Shown: piece after piece, positions 53,592 through 61,680 of the stretch
How the letters are laid out: each line of letters opens with the position of its first letter
Position numbering within the stretch: position 1 is the first letter of the stretch
NCBI RefSeq assembly: GCF_021026315.1
Contig: NZ_JAJNCX010000009.1
Coordinates: 1-64,000 of the forward strand
Origin: Rhizobium sp. C4
GTDB taxonomy: Bacteria > Pseudomonadota > Alphaproteobacteria > Rhizobiales > Rhizobiaceae
Direction: 5' to 3'
DNA length: 64,000 nucleotides
Notes under the pieces: model-generated
Told to the model about the DNA's origin: nothing
What the model saw: only the letters and a program-made list of their open reading frames with translations
The model's database searches: none
Translations under genes and position numbers: made by a program

Positions 53592-54149
53592 ATGAATTCA
53601 CATGTGAACATGGGCGTAGGTGCTCTTTTGGGGACCGTGTTCGTTCTGATGTCGGTGTCGATCCTGTCGGAAGGCATCTTCAAGTCGGAAGCGCCCGAGA
53701 AGCCTGGTTACGCAATCGCAGCCGCCGAAGGCGAAGCTGCTGGTGGCGCGCCGGCTGAAGCTGCTAAGGCCGATACGCCGGTTGGCGTCGTGCTCGCCAA
53801 GGCCGATGCTGCCAAGGGCGCCGCCGTTTTCAAGAAATGCGAAGCCTGTCACACCGGGGACAAGGGCGGCGCCAACAAGGTTGGCCCGAACCTCTTTGGT
53901 ATCGTTGATCGCCCGGTCGCCAGCCACGAAGGCTTCTCTTATTCGGCCGGCATGAAGGAATTCTCCAAGGGCGGTTCGGAAAAGTGGACCTATGACCACC
54001 TCTACCACTTCCTGAAGAAGCCGAAGGATTACGTGAAGGGCACGGCCATGGGCTTTGCCGGTCTTCCCAAGGAAGACGAGCGCGCCGACCTTCTGGCCTA
54101 TCTCCAGTCGCTTGCCGACACCAAGGTTCCTTTCCCGCCGGCTCAGTAA
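53592..54149 (+). CDS. cycM: Membrane-anchored class I cytochrome c (CycM type)
   Basis: 185 residues. An uncleaved N-terminal anchor (about 7-27, [20 protein letters not shown]) and an Ala/Glu linker precede the class I domain. The haem site is KKCEACHTG (CxxCH about 83-87) and the axial Met is likely in [10 protein letters not shown]. CycM carries electrons from the bc1 complex to cytochrome aa3. Preceded by GGGGAG. Monocistronic, with its own terminator. Confidence 0.95.
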   Translation: MNSHVNMGVGALLGTVFVLMSVSILSEGIFKSEAPEKPGYAIAAAEGEAAGGAPAEAAKADTPVGVVLAKADAAKGAAVFKKCEACHTGDKGGANKVGPNLFGIVDRPVASHEGFSYSAGMKEFSKGGSEKWTYDHLYHFLKKPKDYVKGTAMGFAGLPKEDERADLLAYLQSLADTKVPFPPAQ

Positions 54150-54169
54150 GTCAGGCGCATCGAACATGA

Positions 54170-54204
54170 AAAAAACCGGGCCTGTTCAACAGGTCCGGTT
54201 TTTT
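54170..54204 (+). terminator. Intrinsic terminator after cycM
   Basis: A long stem AAACCGGGCCTGT/ACAGGTCCGGTTT with a three-base loop and T tract (TTTTTT) follows cycM by 20 bases. The A-rich left arm means it can act for pyrC on the other strand as well. Confidence 0.88.
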
Positions 54205-54246
54205 GTTGTCTGGAATGCGATTGGCGCAGCAAGCACGGCGGACGGA

Positions 54247-55287
54247 TCAGTCCTCGACCGCCCAGTGCAGCGGGAACATGGGATCGAACACCGTGACCGG
54301 CCCGGCCCCCGTCTCAATCTTCGACGGATACGTGACAGGCGTGTCGCGCTTGACCAGCGTGATCGTCTCCTCATTCGCCGGCAACCCGTAACAGGCGGGA
54401 CCATTCAGCGAGGCGAAGGCTTCGAGCTGGTCGAGCGCGCCGGCATTTTCGAAGACATGGGCAAGGCAGCTCATCGTGTTGGTGGCGGTGAAGCAGCCGG
54501 CGCAGCCGCAGGCGCATTCCTTCAGCGGATCCACATGCGGGGCGGAATCGGTGCCGAGGAAGAAGCGGCGGTCGCCGGAGGTGGCGGCCTCGACGAGGGC
54601 CACGCGATGGCTCTCGCGCTTGGCGACCGGCAGGCAATAGTAATGCGGCCTGATCCCGCCGACGAGAATCGCATTGCGGTTGATAATCAGGTGATGCGTG
54701 GTGATCGAGCCGGCGAGGTTCTTCGCGGCGCTCTTGATATAGTTGATGCCGTCAGACGTGGTGACGTGTTCCATCGTCACCTTCAGCTCCGGCAGCCGCT
54801 TGCGCAGCGGATCGAGCACGGTTTCGATGAAGACGGCCTCGCGGTCGAAGATATCGACCTCCGGCGTCGTCACCTCGCCATGGACGCAAAGCGGCAGCCC
54901 GATCTGAGCCATCCGCTCCAGAACCGGCATGACCTTGTCGAGATTGCGCACGCCGCCATGCGAATTGGTGGTGGCGCCAGCGGGATAGAGCTTGACCGCG
55001 TGGATCAGGCCTTCCGCCTTGCCGCGCGCCACATCGTCGGCCTCGGTGGCTTCCGTCAGATAGAGCGTCATCAGCGGCTCGAAACTGTCGCCCTTCGGGA
55101 TCGCGGCGACGATCCGCTCGCGATAGGCCTGGGCATCCGCAACGGTGGCGACCGGCGGCACGAGGTTGGGCATGATGATGGCGCGGGCAAAATGCCGGGT
55201 CGTTTCCGGCAGGATGCCTTCCAGCATCGCTCCGTCACGAAGGTGCAGATGCCAGTCGTCCGGCTTGCGGATGGTGATTTTCGTCAT
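54247..55287 (-). CDS. pyrC: Dihydroorotase, class II
   Basis: 346 residues, cyclising carbamoyl-aspartate in pyrimidine synthesis. Zinc-site motifs: [13 protein letters not shown] (two His about 17 and 19), VKLYPAGAT (carboxylated Lys), [14 protein letters not shown] and GTDSAPHV (catalytic Asp). The ATG at 55287 ([12 protein letters not shown]) is the family start. Transcribed alone. A 47-base repeat copy sits 20 bases upstream in its leader. Confidence 0.96.
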   Translation of the reverse strand: MTKITIRKPDDWHLHLRDGAMLEGILPETTRHFARAIIMPNLVPPVATVADAQAYRERIVAAIPKGDSFEPLMTLYLTEATEADDVARGKAEGLIHAVKLYPAGATTNSHGGVRNLDKVMPVLERMAQIGLPLCVHGEVTTPEVDIFDREAVFIETVLDPLRKRLPELKVTMEHVTTSDGINYIKSAAKNLAGSITTHHLIINRNAILVGGIRPHYYCLPVAKRESHRVALVEAATSGDRRFFLGTDSAPHVDPLKECACGCAGCFTATNTMSCLAHVFENAGALDQLEAFASLNGPACYGLPANEETITLVKRDTPVTYPSKIETGAGPVTVFDPMFPLHWAVED

Positions 55288-55307
55288 GACGCGCGTCCTC
55301 ATGCTTC

Positions 55308-55354
55308 GAAGCAATTCCAGCGAAAGTGGAAACCGGTTTCGCCTCCGGAATTGC
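55308..55354. repeat. Diverged copy of the 49-base dispersed element
   Basis: GAAGCAATTCCAGCGAAAGT opens and TCCGGAATTGC closes this unit, sharing the GCAATTCC/GGAATTGC arms and overall layout of the tandem pair at 28455-28559. It is 20 bases upstream of the pyrC ATG, so if transcribed it would form a hairpin in the leader. Confidence 0.75.
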
Positions 55355-55461
55355 ATAAGAATAAATGGATGGAGCGCAACAGAGCGTACCCGCTATCGCC
55401 GGAGCGCTCTGTCACGTTTCGCGGCTGATAGCATTCCGGCGCGGCGGGTTCAATCGAAGGC

Positions 55462-56490
55462 TCAGGCCGCCGCGATGCCCATGGGAACCGTTTCCGCAAA
55501 GGCAATCGCCCGGATGTCCTCAAGTGCTGCCTCGAAGGCGGCAATCAGCGCCGGATCGAAATGGCTGCGGGCCTTGCCGCGAACGTAGTCGGCGGCCTTC
55601 TCGAAGGGCCAGGCCTGCTTGAACTGGCGTTCCGAAATCAGCGCGTCAAAGCTTGAGGCAATGGCAACGATCCGGCCTGCTTCCGGGATCGCCGTGCCTT
55701 TCAGCCGGTTGGGATAGCCCTGGCCGTCGAAGCGCTCGCGATAGGTCCGGCCGATTTCGGCGGCAAGCTGGAGGAGGGAGGACGAGGCCGCATCCGCGTC
55801 CCCCGCATTGGTGCGGCGGCGGAAGTCGGCTTCCGTCATCTTGCCGCGCTTCAGCAGCGATGTATCCGAGGCGAGCGCGGTCGCGTTGTCGAAGAGGGCG
55901 GCGGCGAGCCGGATATCGCGGCAGAAGGCCTCGGGCAGGCCGGCGGCCCGCGCGATCACCTCCGAATAGGCCGCAACGCGCATGCGCTGCTGTGCGGCTT
56001 GCGGGTCCTTGTAGCCTGCGGCGAGCGTGATGCGCTGGATGATCTCGCACTCCTGATCGCGCAGCGCGTCCGAACCTTGCATCTGCCCGCCACTGAGGCT
56101 TTCGGCATGACGCCGCTGCGCCTCGGCGAGTGCCGCGATATTCTGCACGCGCGCCTTGAACTCATAGAAGTCGACCGGCTTCGTCAGGAAGTCGATGGCG
56201 CCCGCGTTCAGCGCGTCCATGCGCGTGGTCATCTCGTGATCGGCGGTGATGAAGATCACCGGCACGCCACTGTATTTCTCGAAATGCAGCATTTCGGTCA
56301 GGAACTCGACGCCGTTATAGACCGGCATCATGTAGTCGATGAGCGCCACGTCGAACTCGAGATCGGGCATGGCGGCGAGCGCGTCGGCGGGCGACGAGAA
56401 CGGAATGGGCGAACAGTCGCGCAGCTTCTGCACCATGCCTGTCAGCAGACGCAGGTTGGTGTTGTTGTCATCCACGATCAATATCTTCAT
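55462..56490 (-). CDS. Receiver joined to degenerate HD-GYP domain
   Basis: 342 residues. The receiver (about 1-120) has the acidic pair in VDDNN, phospho-Asp in ALIDYMMPVYNG and Lys in TKPV. The C-terminal part (about 150-325) follows the HD-GYP outline, but key positions are lost: HD becomes FD (AALFDNA), the HHExxDGxGYP signature is YRERFDGQGYP and GKIGIPD is not kept. c-di-GMP hydrolysis is therefore unlikely; an adaptor or binding role is plausible. It lies 11 bases after the hybrid kinase, last gene of the operon. Confidence 0.88.
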   Translation of the reverse strand: MKILIVDDNNTNLRLLTGMVQKLRDCSPIPFSSPADALAAMPDLEFDVALIDYMMPVYNGVEFLTEMLHFEKYSGVPVIFITADHEMTTRMDALNAGAIDFLTKPVDFYEFKARVQNIAALAEAQRRHAESLSGGQMQGSDALRDQECEIIQRITLAAGYKDPQAAQQRMRVAAYSEVIARAAGLPEAFCRDIRLAAALFDNATALASDTSLLKRGKMTEADFRRRTNAGDADAASSSLLQLAAEIGRTYRERFDGQGYPNRLKGTAIPEAGRIVAIASSFDALISERQFKQAWPFEKAADYVRGKARSHFDPALIAAFEAALEDIRAIAFAETVPMGIAAA

Positions 56491-56501
56491 CTTGGCCTCG
56501 C

Positions 56502-58718
56502 TTATGCGGCTTTGTTGAATGTGTAGCTCGCCAGAAGTGCAGTGAGCTGATCCGTCCTGTCCGGGGCTTCCGGGCTTTGTCTGATGGCCTGGGCGATGTT
56601 GGCCACGGCGTTGAAGCCGACATTGGCCGCAGCCCCCTTCAGCGTATGCAGCGCCTTGTCGGCTGCATGACGGTCGCCCGCGGCGCGCGCGTCCCGGTAT
56701 TCCGTCATGAGTGCGTCGGCGTCGGCAAAGAAGGAGGCGACAAGTTCATCGAAGATCTCTTCACCGAGAACCTCGACCAGTTCCGCCTTGCGCGCCGGAT
56801 CGATCCCGTCTTCGGACGCCCCGAAGGCATCATTGTCCGGAAGCGTCGTGGGAGCAGGGGCTGTTTCGGACCGTTTTGCAACGCCGGCGAGAACGCTGTG
56901 CAGCCGCTTGAGCGTGATCGGCTTGGGCTCGAACCCGTTCATGCCGGCCTCCCGGCAGGCGTCGCGGTCCTCGTCCGAGGCATTGGCCGTCATCGCGATA
57001 ATCGGGGATGTCCGGTTCGGCCCCTGTCCGGCGCGAATGGCGCGCGCGGCTTCTATGCCGTCCATGACCGGCATCTGCATGTCCATCAGGATCAGATCGT
57101 AGGTCCTCGCCGTCGCGACCTTGACGGCTTCGGCGCCGTTGGTGGCAAGATCGGCCTTCTGTCCAAGGCGTTCGAGGAAACGCAGCGCCAGCTGCTGGTT
57201 GACCTTGTTGTCCTCGACCAGCAGGACCTTGAGGCTGTGCAGCGGGGCGAAACCCGTCGGGCGCTCGCTCGGCGACGCAATTTCCGGGGCATCGGTCGCC
57301 TCGATGCGCATCTCGAGCCAGAACGTGCTGCCCTTGCCGATTTCGCTCTCGACGCCCATTTGCGCGCCGAGCCGTTCGGCGATTTCCTTGCTGATCGTGA
57401 GGCCGAGACCCGTCCCGCCGAACCGGCGGCTGATCGAGGCGTCGACCTGGGAGAAGGGCTTGAACAGCTTCTTGCGTCCCGCCTCGTCGATCCCGATGCC
57501 CGTATCCTGAACCTCGATCCGCACGAACTGCCGCCCGTTGGGACCCGAGAACTCGCGCAGGCGCAGCGTGACCGTGCCGTTGCGGGTGAATTTCGTGGCA
57601 TTGCTGACGAGATTGAGGATGATCTGGCGAAGCCGTGTCGGATCTGTCTTGATCCAGGGGTGAAGGAGCTGATCCGGCATGTCGAGAACGAGGGCGTTGC
57701 CGCGTTCCTTTGCCCGGCTTGCCATGATATCCATCACGGTGTGGGCAAGTTCCGGCAGATTGGCCGGCCGCAACTCGATTTCGAGCTTGCCGTATTCGAT
57801 CTTCGAATAATCGAGAATCTCGTTGAGAACCTCCAGCAGCGCCTCGCCCGAAGACCGGATCGTCCGGATATTGTCGCGTACGTCGTCCGGGATGTCGGAA
57901 AGCTCAAGCAGCTCCGCGGTGCCGAGAATGGCGTTGAGCGGCGTGCGGATTTCGTGACCCATGGTCGCCATGAACTGCGACTTGGCGCGGTTGCCGGCAT
58001 CGGCCGCGTTATAGGCCGAGGCGAGGTCGTTCGCCATCGCCTCGAAGCCTTGGCCTGCCTGACGCACGGCCTTCAGCTGACGCCGGAGCGTGAAGATCAG
58101 GAAACCGACGGAGAGTGTCAGCAGGAACACATAGATGCCGGATGTCTTCTGCAGATGGATCAGATCATCTCTGGCCTGCGCGCGATTGTCGGAGATCACG
58201 GTGTTGGAGGTCAGCAGCAGCTTGTTGGTTTCGTCGTGCAGGGCGTCCAGCGCAGGAAGCACCGCCGTCAGGCGGGTCCGGGCGTCGGTGGATTTCTCCA
58301 GGCCGGTAAAGACATGATCGAGCGATTTGACGATCTGGCCGATCGCGATGCTTGACGCGCTGAGATCGCCGCTCTGCACGAAGAAGCCCTGGAAGTGACC
58401 CTGGCTCAGGAGATCGTTGCGCGAATAGACGATGTCGTAGCGGCGGGAAAGTGCCTTCAGCTGCCCCTGCTCAACCTCAGGGGCGGCCAGCAGCAGACGC
58501 GTTTCCGTTTCCAGCTCATGCGCCTCGCGGTCGAGCTGAAAGGCGGCCCACATGGCATTCTCGCGAATGCTGTTCTGCAGCGACGCCTGCCGGTCCGACA
58601 TGTCCATGTAGAGAAGGATGAGGATGACCAGCAGGACGACGGAAAATGCCTGCAGCACGGCAGCCCTGAGGCTGGCGCGCTTCAGAACGTCGCTGATCTT
58701 GTCCCCGCGTGCACTCAC
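56502..58718 (-). CDS. Hybrid sensor histidine kinase (HisKA-HATPase-REC-Hpt)
   Basis: 738 residues from GTG at 58718, overlapping the SUOX-like gene by four bases. TM1 is at about 18-38, a helical periplasmic sensor at about 40-190 and TM2 at about 193-213. HisKA has MGHEIRTPLNAILGT, HATPase has NLVSNATKF, DTGIGI and GGTGLGLTIS, the receiver has LILMDMQMPVMDG and the C-terminal Hpt has ALHTLKGAAANVG. All phosphorelay residues look intact. It should pass phosphate to the receiver proteins in the same operon. Confidence 0.93.
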   Translation of the reverse strand: MSARGDKISDVLKRASLRAAVLQAFSVVLLVILILLYMDMSDRQASLQNSIRENAMWAAFQLDREAHELETETRLLLAAPEVEQGQLKALSRRYDIVYSRNDLLSQGHFQGFFVQSGDLSASSIAIGQIVKSLDHVFTGLEKSTDARTRLTAVLPALDALHDETNKLLLTSNTVISDNRAQARDDLIHLQKTSGIYVFLLTLSVGFLIFTLRRQLKAVRQAGQGFEAMANDLASAYNAADAGNRAKSQFMATMGHEIRTPLNAILGTAELLELSDIPDDVRDNIRTIRSSGEALLEVLNEILDYSKIEYGKLEIELRPANLPELAHTVMDIMASRAKERGNALVLDMPDQLLHPWIKTDPTRLRQIILNLVSNATKFTRNGTVTLRLREFSGPNGRQFVRIEVQDTGIGIDEAGRKKLFKPFSQVDASISRRFGGTGLGLTISKEIAERLGAQMGVESEIGKGSTFWLEMRIEATDAPEIASPSERPTGFAPLHSLKVLLVEDNKVNQQLALRFLERLGQKADLATNGAEAVKVATARTYDLILMDMQMPVMDGIEAARAIRAGQGPNRTSPIIAMTANASDEDRDACREAGMNGFEPKPITLKRLHSVLAGVAKRSETAPAPTTLPDNDAFGASEDGIDPARKAELVEVLGEEIFDELVASFFADADALMTEYRDARAAGDRHAADKALHTLKGAAANVGFNAVANIAQAIRQSPEAPDRTDQLTALLASYTFNKAA

Positions 58719-59233
58719 TCGACGACCTCGATTTCCTTGATCTGCCAGACCGAGCGCGAGAAGTACTTCTCGTTGTAGAGGGAATGGTCCTTGTCGAACG
58801 GATAGATGAGGAAGACCGGTCCCTTTTCGCGCACCGACATTTCGTCGCCATTCATGCGGACGGCGAGGATCGTGTCGAGCTTCTCGGCGTCCTCGAAGGG
58901 CACTTCCGAGGCATAGTCGTTGAGCGCCTTGACGATGAGCTTCTTGCCGCTGGCGCCGGCTGCGGCGAGGACAGCGCGCAGATAGGGGCCGGAGAACTCG
59001 GTCTTGCCGGTCGTCCACGGTGTTTCCATCGTGGCCTTGCGACCGTCGAGCTTTTCCAGCATCGCCATGTCGAACGTGGCCGCCTTGCTCGAATTCGTCT
59101 TTGTGACATGGCCGGTAATGGTGAGGATCGTGTCGCCGGCAGGCTTGTCCAGCGCCAGCGCGTTCGACGTCAGCGCGCCGGTCGAGATGGCGAAGGCGCC
59201 AGTGAGAAGAAGGGCATGGATGAAGGTCTTCAC
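58715..59233 (-). CDS. Periplasmic SUOX-fold (oxidored_molyb) protein, cysteine-free
   Basis: 172 residues with a signal peptide (about 1-27, ending near ALA). The segment ILTITGHVTKTNSSKAATFD, MLEKLDGRKATMETPWTTG, FSGPYLRAVLAAAGASGKKL and VPFEDAEKLDTILAVRMNG matches the fold of molybdopterin oxidoreductases such as YedY/SUOX. There is no Cys at all, so the molybdenum ligand is missing and it is unlikely to be an enzyme. Translational overlap with the kinase gene suggests a periplasmic ligand-binding partner for that sensor. Confidence 0.8.
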   Translation of the reverse strand: MKTFIHALLLTGAFAISTGALTSNALALDKPAGDTILTITGHVTKTNSSKAATFDMAMLEKLDGRKATMETPWTTGKTEFSGPYLRAVLAAAGASGKKLIVKALNDYASEVPFEDAEKLDTILAVRMNGDEMSVREKGPVFLIYPFDKDHSLYNEKYFSRSVWQIKEIEVVE

Positions 59234-59254
59234 GTAGGGTCTCCTCCCGGAAAA

Positions 59255-59650
59255 TCAGGCCGTCTTCTGGGCGGCCGTGGGTGCATTTGTGACGATCAGC
59301 CGGCTCATCATCCGGGTGAAGCCCAGCGCCTCGATCGGCTTTGTCAGGAACGTGTTCACGCCGGCGGCCAGCGCTTCCTCCCTGACCTCCGCGGAGGTGT
59401 CGGCGGTCACCATGACGATGGGCGTGTCGCGGAAATCATCGAAACTGCGAATGAGGCGCACGAACTGCACGCCGGTCATGCCGGGCAGCATGTGGTCGAC
59501 CATCAGGAGATCGAATGACTGCGTCTTGCAGATCTGCAGGGCTTTCGCGGGGTCGTGACAGACCACGATCTCGCCCGATCCCGCCTTGGCCATCAGATGG
59601 CGCAGAATGAGCCCATTGGTCGGATTGTCTTCAACGATCAGAATTGCCAT
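59255..59650 (-). CDS. Single-domain response regulator (CheY-like)
   Basis: 131 residues, receiver only. The acidic cluster is in ILIVEDNPTN, phospho-Asp about 52 in LLMVDHMLPGMTG, Thr in VMVTADTS and Lys in FLTKPIEAL. First gene of a four-gene operon, 21 bases before the SUOX-like gene. It could take phosphate from the kinase Hpt domain or serve as a phosphate sink. Confidence 0.92.
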   Translation of the reverse strand: MAILIVEDNPTNGLILRHLMAKAGSGEIVVCHDPAKALQICKTQSFDLLMVDHMLPGMTGVQFVRLIRSFDDFRDTPIVMVTADTSAEVREEALAAGVNTFLTKPIEALGFTRMMSRLIVTNAPTAAQKTA

Positions 59651-59828
59651 GCGTCCCCCGGGCCTGTTCGCCGCAGCTGCCGGCGCTTCCGCAACCTGAA
59701 TGACGGGTCAGCCGCGCCGGATATGAGGTTTATCGCAAGGGTGATTATATAAGATAAAACCGATATATAAAATTTGAGCGACCCATCCCATTTCGGGCAT
59801 GTGTGCCGAGGAACGGCGCAATCGGGGA

Positions 59829-61079
59829 TCAGAGAGCGGCGATGTTGCCTGCCTGAAAGCGCCGGATCGCCCGGACATGCCAGGCATAAAAGACCGCGCA
59901 CAGCACACCCATGCCGGGCATCAGGATGTGGAGCGAAAGAACCGGCTCGCCGATTGCGGCAGCGACTGCGCCGCCGAAGACGCCGGAACCCATCTGCACG
60001 AAGCCGAGCATGGCCGCAGCCGTGCCGGCAATCCGCGGAAACGGCATCAGCGCGGCCGTCGTCATGTGCGGCATGATGAAGGCGATGCCGAAGGCGTAGA
60101 AACCGACCGGCACCATGACCGACAGATAGGAGATGGGCAGGAACTGGATCGACAGGAAGGCAAGAATGCTTCCCGCCATAATGAAGCTGAGACCCGGAAG
60201 CACCAGCTTTTCCGCCGAGGTGCGGCGCAGCAGCACGCGGAAGAGAATTGACCCGAGGAAATAGCTGCCGGTCTGCGCCATCATGCCGAGGCCGAACTGC
60301 GCCGGCGTCAGTCCGGCTTCGTCAATGAGCACGAACGGCAGAACGGTTGCCAGCATGTAAAGCGCGCCGACGGCGAAGCCCACGGTCAGCGATGCCGACA
60401 TGACCGGCGCGCTCGCCAGCAGCCTGCCATAGGATTTCATGAGGGGTATCGGCGCACCGCGCGCGAGGTCCGGAACCGTGGTTTCCTTCAGCGCGAAAAG
60501 CGCAATCCCGATCGCGGTGACCCCAATGCCGGCCATGATCAGGAAAATGCCCTGCCAGGTCGAGAATTCCAGGATCAGCCCGCCGATGGTTGGCGCAATG
60601 CCCGGGCCGACGGCGAGCACGATGCCGATCATGTTCATGATGCGGGAGGATTGTTCACCGGTGAACTGGTCGCGAACAATCGCGCGCGACACCGTCGTGC
60701 CGACGGAGGCGCCGATGCCCTGGATGAGGCGTGCCGCCATCAGCCATTCGATCGTCGGTGCAAATACCGCCATCAGGCTTCCCGCCAGATAGACGAGCAT
60801 GAAGATGATGGCTGCCTTGCGCCGACCGATCGCGTCCGATGCCGGACCGGTGACGAGCTGGGCGACCGCAAAGCCGGCAAAATAGAAGGTCAGCGTCATC
60901 TTGGCAGACGCGCTGCTGACGCCGAAGGCGTGCGCCAGCGCCGGCATCGCCGGCGTATAGAGAGACATCGAGATCGAGCCGATCATTGTCATGAACGCGC
61001 CGATCAGGCTCGTTCGCCGCTCCGACATGAGCGGCCGGGTCCTGACCATCTGCAACGTCTCTGCCTGCGCTACATTCAT
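59829..61079 (-). CDS. Bcr/CflA-family MFS drug transporter
   Basis: 416 residues with about 12 membrane helices. The start region has SISMSLYTPAMPALA, loop 2-3 has GPASDAIGRRKAAII (motif A) and TM5 holds GPGIAPTIGG (motif C of exporters). Typical Bcr/CflA transporters export bicyclomycin, chloramphenicol or sulfonamides. Its ATG overlaps the MarR stop by four bases (ATGA). The MarR protein probably represses the pair. Confidence 0.9.
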   Translation of the reverse strand: MNVAQAETLQMVRTRPLMSERRTSLIGAFMTMIGSISMSLYTPAMPALAHAFGVSSASAKMTLTFYFAGFAVAQLVTGPASDAIGRRKAAIIFMLVYLAGSLMAVFAPTIEWLMAARLIQGIGASVGTTVSRAIVRDQFTGEQSSRIMNMIGIVLAVGPGIAPTIGGLILEFSTWQGIFLIMAGIGVTAIGIALFALKETTVPDLARGAPIPLMKSYGRLLASAPVMSASLTVGFAVGALYMLATVLPFVLIDEAGLTPAQFGLGMMAQTGSYFLGSILFRVLLRRTSAEKLVLPGLSFIMAGSILAFLSIQFLPISYLSVMVPVGFYAFGIAFIMPHMTTAALMPFPRIAGTAAAMLGFVQMGSGVFGGAVAAAIGEPVLSLHILMPGMGVLCAVFYAWHVRAIRRFQAGNIAAL

Positions 61080-61528
61080 TCCGTGTCGCGGTCAGCCGCC
61101 AGACGGAGCAGGGAGGTTTTGACGGCCTTGAGGGCATTGTCCAGAGCTTCGCGATCATTCTCGCTGATTTCAGTCAGCATTTCGGCAAGAAGGTCTTTCG
61201 CCAGCCCGCGGATTTCGCGCAGGATCGGCTCGGCCTTCGGCGTCATCACGACATTGCGGGCGCGGCGGTCGGTCGGATCCGGCAGGCGCTCGACAAGGCC
61301 GAGGGTTTCAAGCTTGTCGATGTAACCGCTCATCGTCATCGGCTCGACGCCCATCTTCTCGGCGATCTCGTTCTGCCGACAGCCGGACCGGTGGCCGATA
61401 TTCAGAAGCGCGCGGGCTTCCCCCGGGGTCAGTTCAAACCCCGCCGTCGCGATGCGCTTCTCAAATACGCTCCGCTGCAGGCGGGCAGTCTCGGCAATTA
61501 GGAAACCGATGGATTCCGGTTCGATCAT
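61076..61528 (-). CDS. MarR-family transcriptional regulator
   Basis: 150 residues with a MarR winged HTH (about 30-100: ELTPGEARALLNIGHRSGCR, QNEIAEKMGVEPMTMSGYID, RLPDPTDRRARNVVMT wing). No Cys in the DNA-binding part points to redox control. It is upstream of and overlapping with a Bcr/CflA pump, so it probably senses a pump substrate. The ATG at 61528 is chosen; the frame extends upstream without ribosome signals. Confidence 0.9.
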   Translation of the reverse strand: MIEPESIGFLIAETARLQRSVFEKRIATAGFELTPGEARALLNIGHRSGCRQNEIAEKMGVEPMTMSGYIDKLETLGLVERLPDPTDRRARNVVMTPKAEPILREIRGLAKDLLAEMLTEISENDREALDNALKAVKTSLLRLAADRDTE

Positions 61529-61680
61529 GATATGGGTCCGTTCAATTGGTAAGGTTGTCTTATTATAACAGGCCGATGTTTGCAAGGATTACCGCGTCTT
61601 TTTTTGGAACGCCATGTTCCAAAGGGCAAACCTGCCCCTATATTGCCCGTGATAACCGATTCACATGAGGAAAAGCCCTG

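Noticed and set aside
58715-59233. Molybdopterin enzyme (YedY/sulfite oxidase)
   Set aside because: The protein has no Cys to bind molybdenum, is much shorter than the enzymes and is coupled to a kinase.
61529-61680. Promoter for the MarR gene with TATAAT on the minus strand near 61562
   Set aside because: The nearest TTG-type -35 is only 12 bases away, too close for a normal sigma-70 promoter, so no feature was listed.
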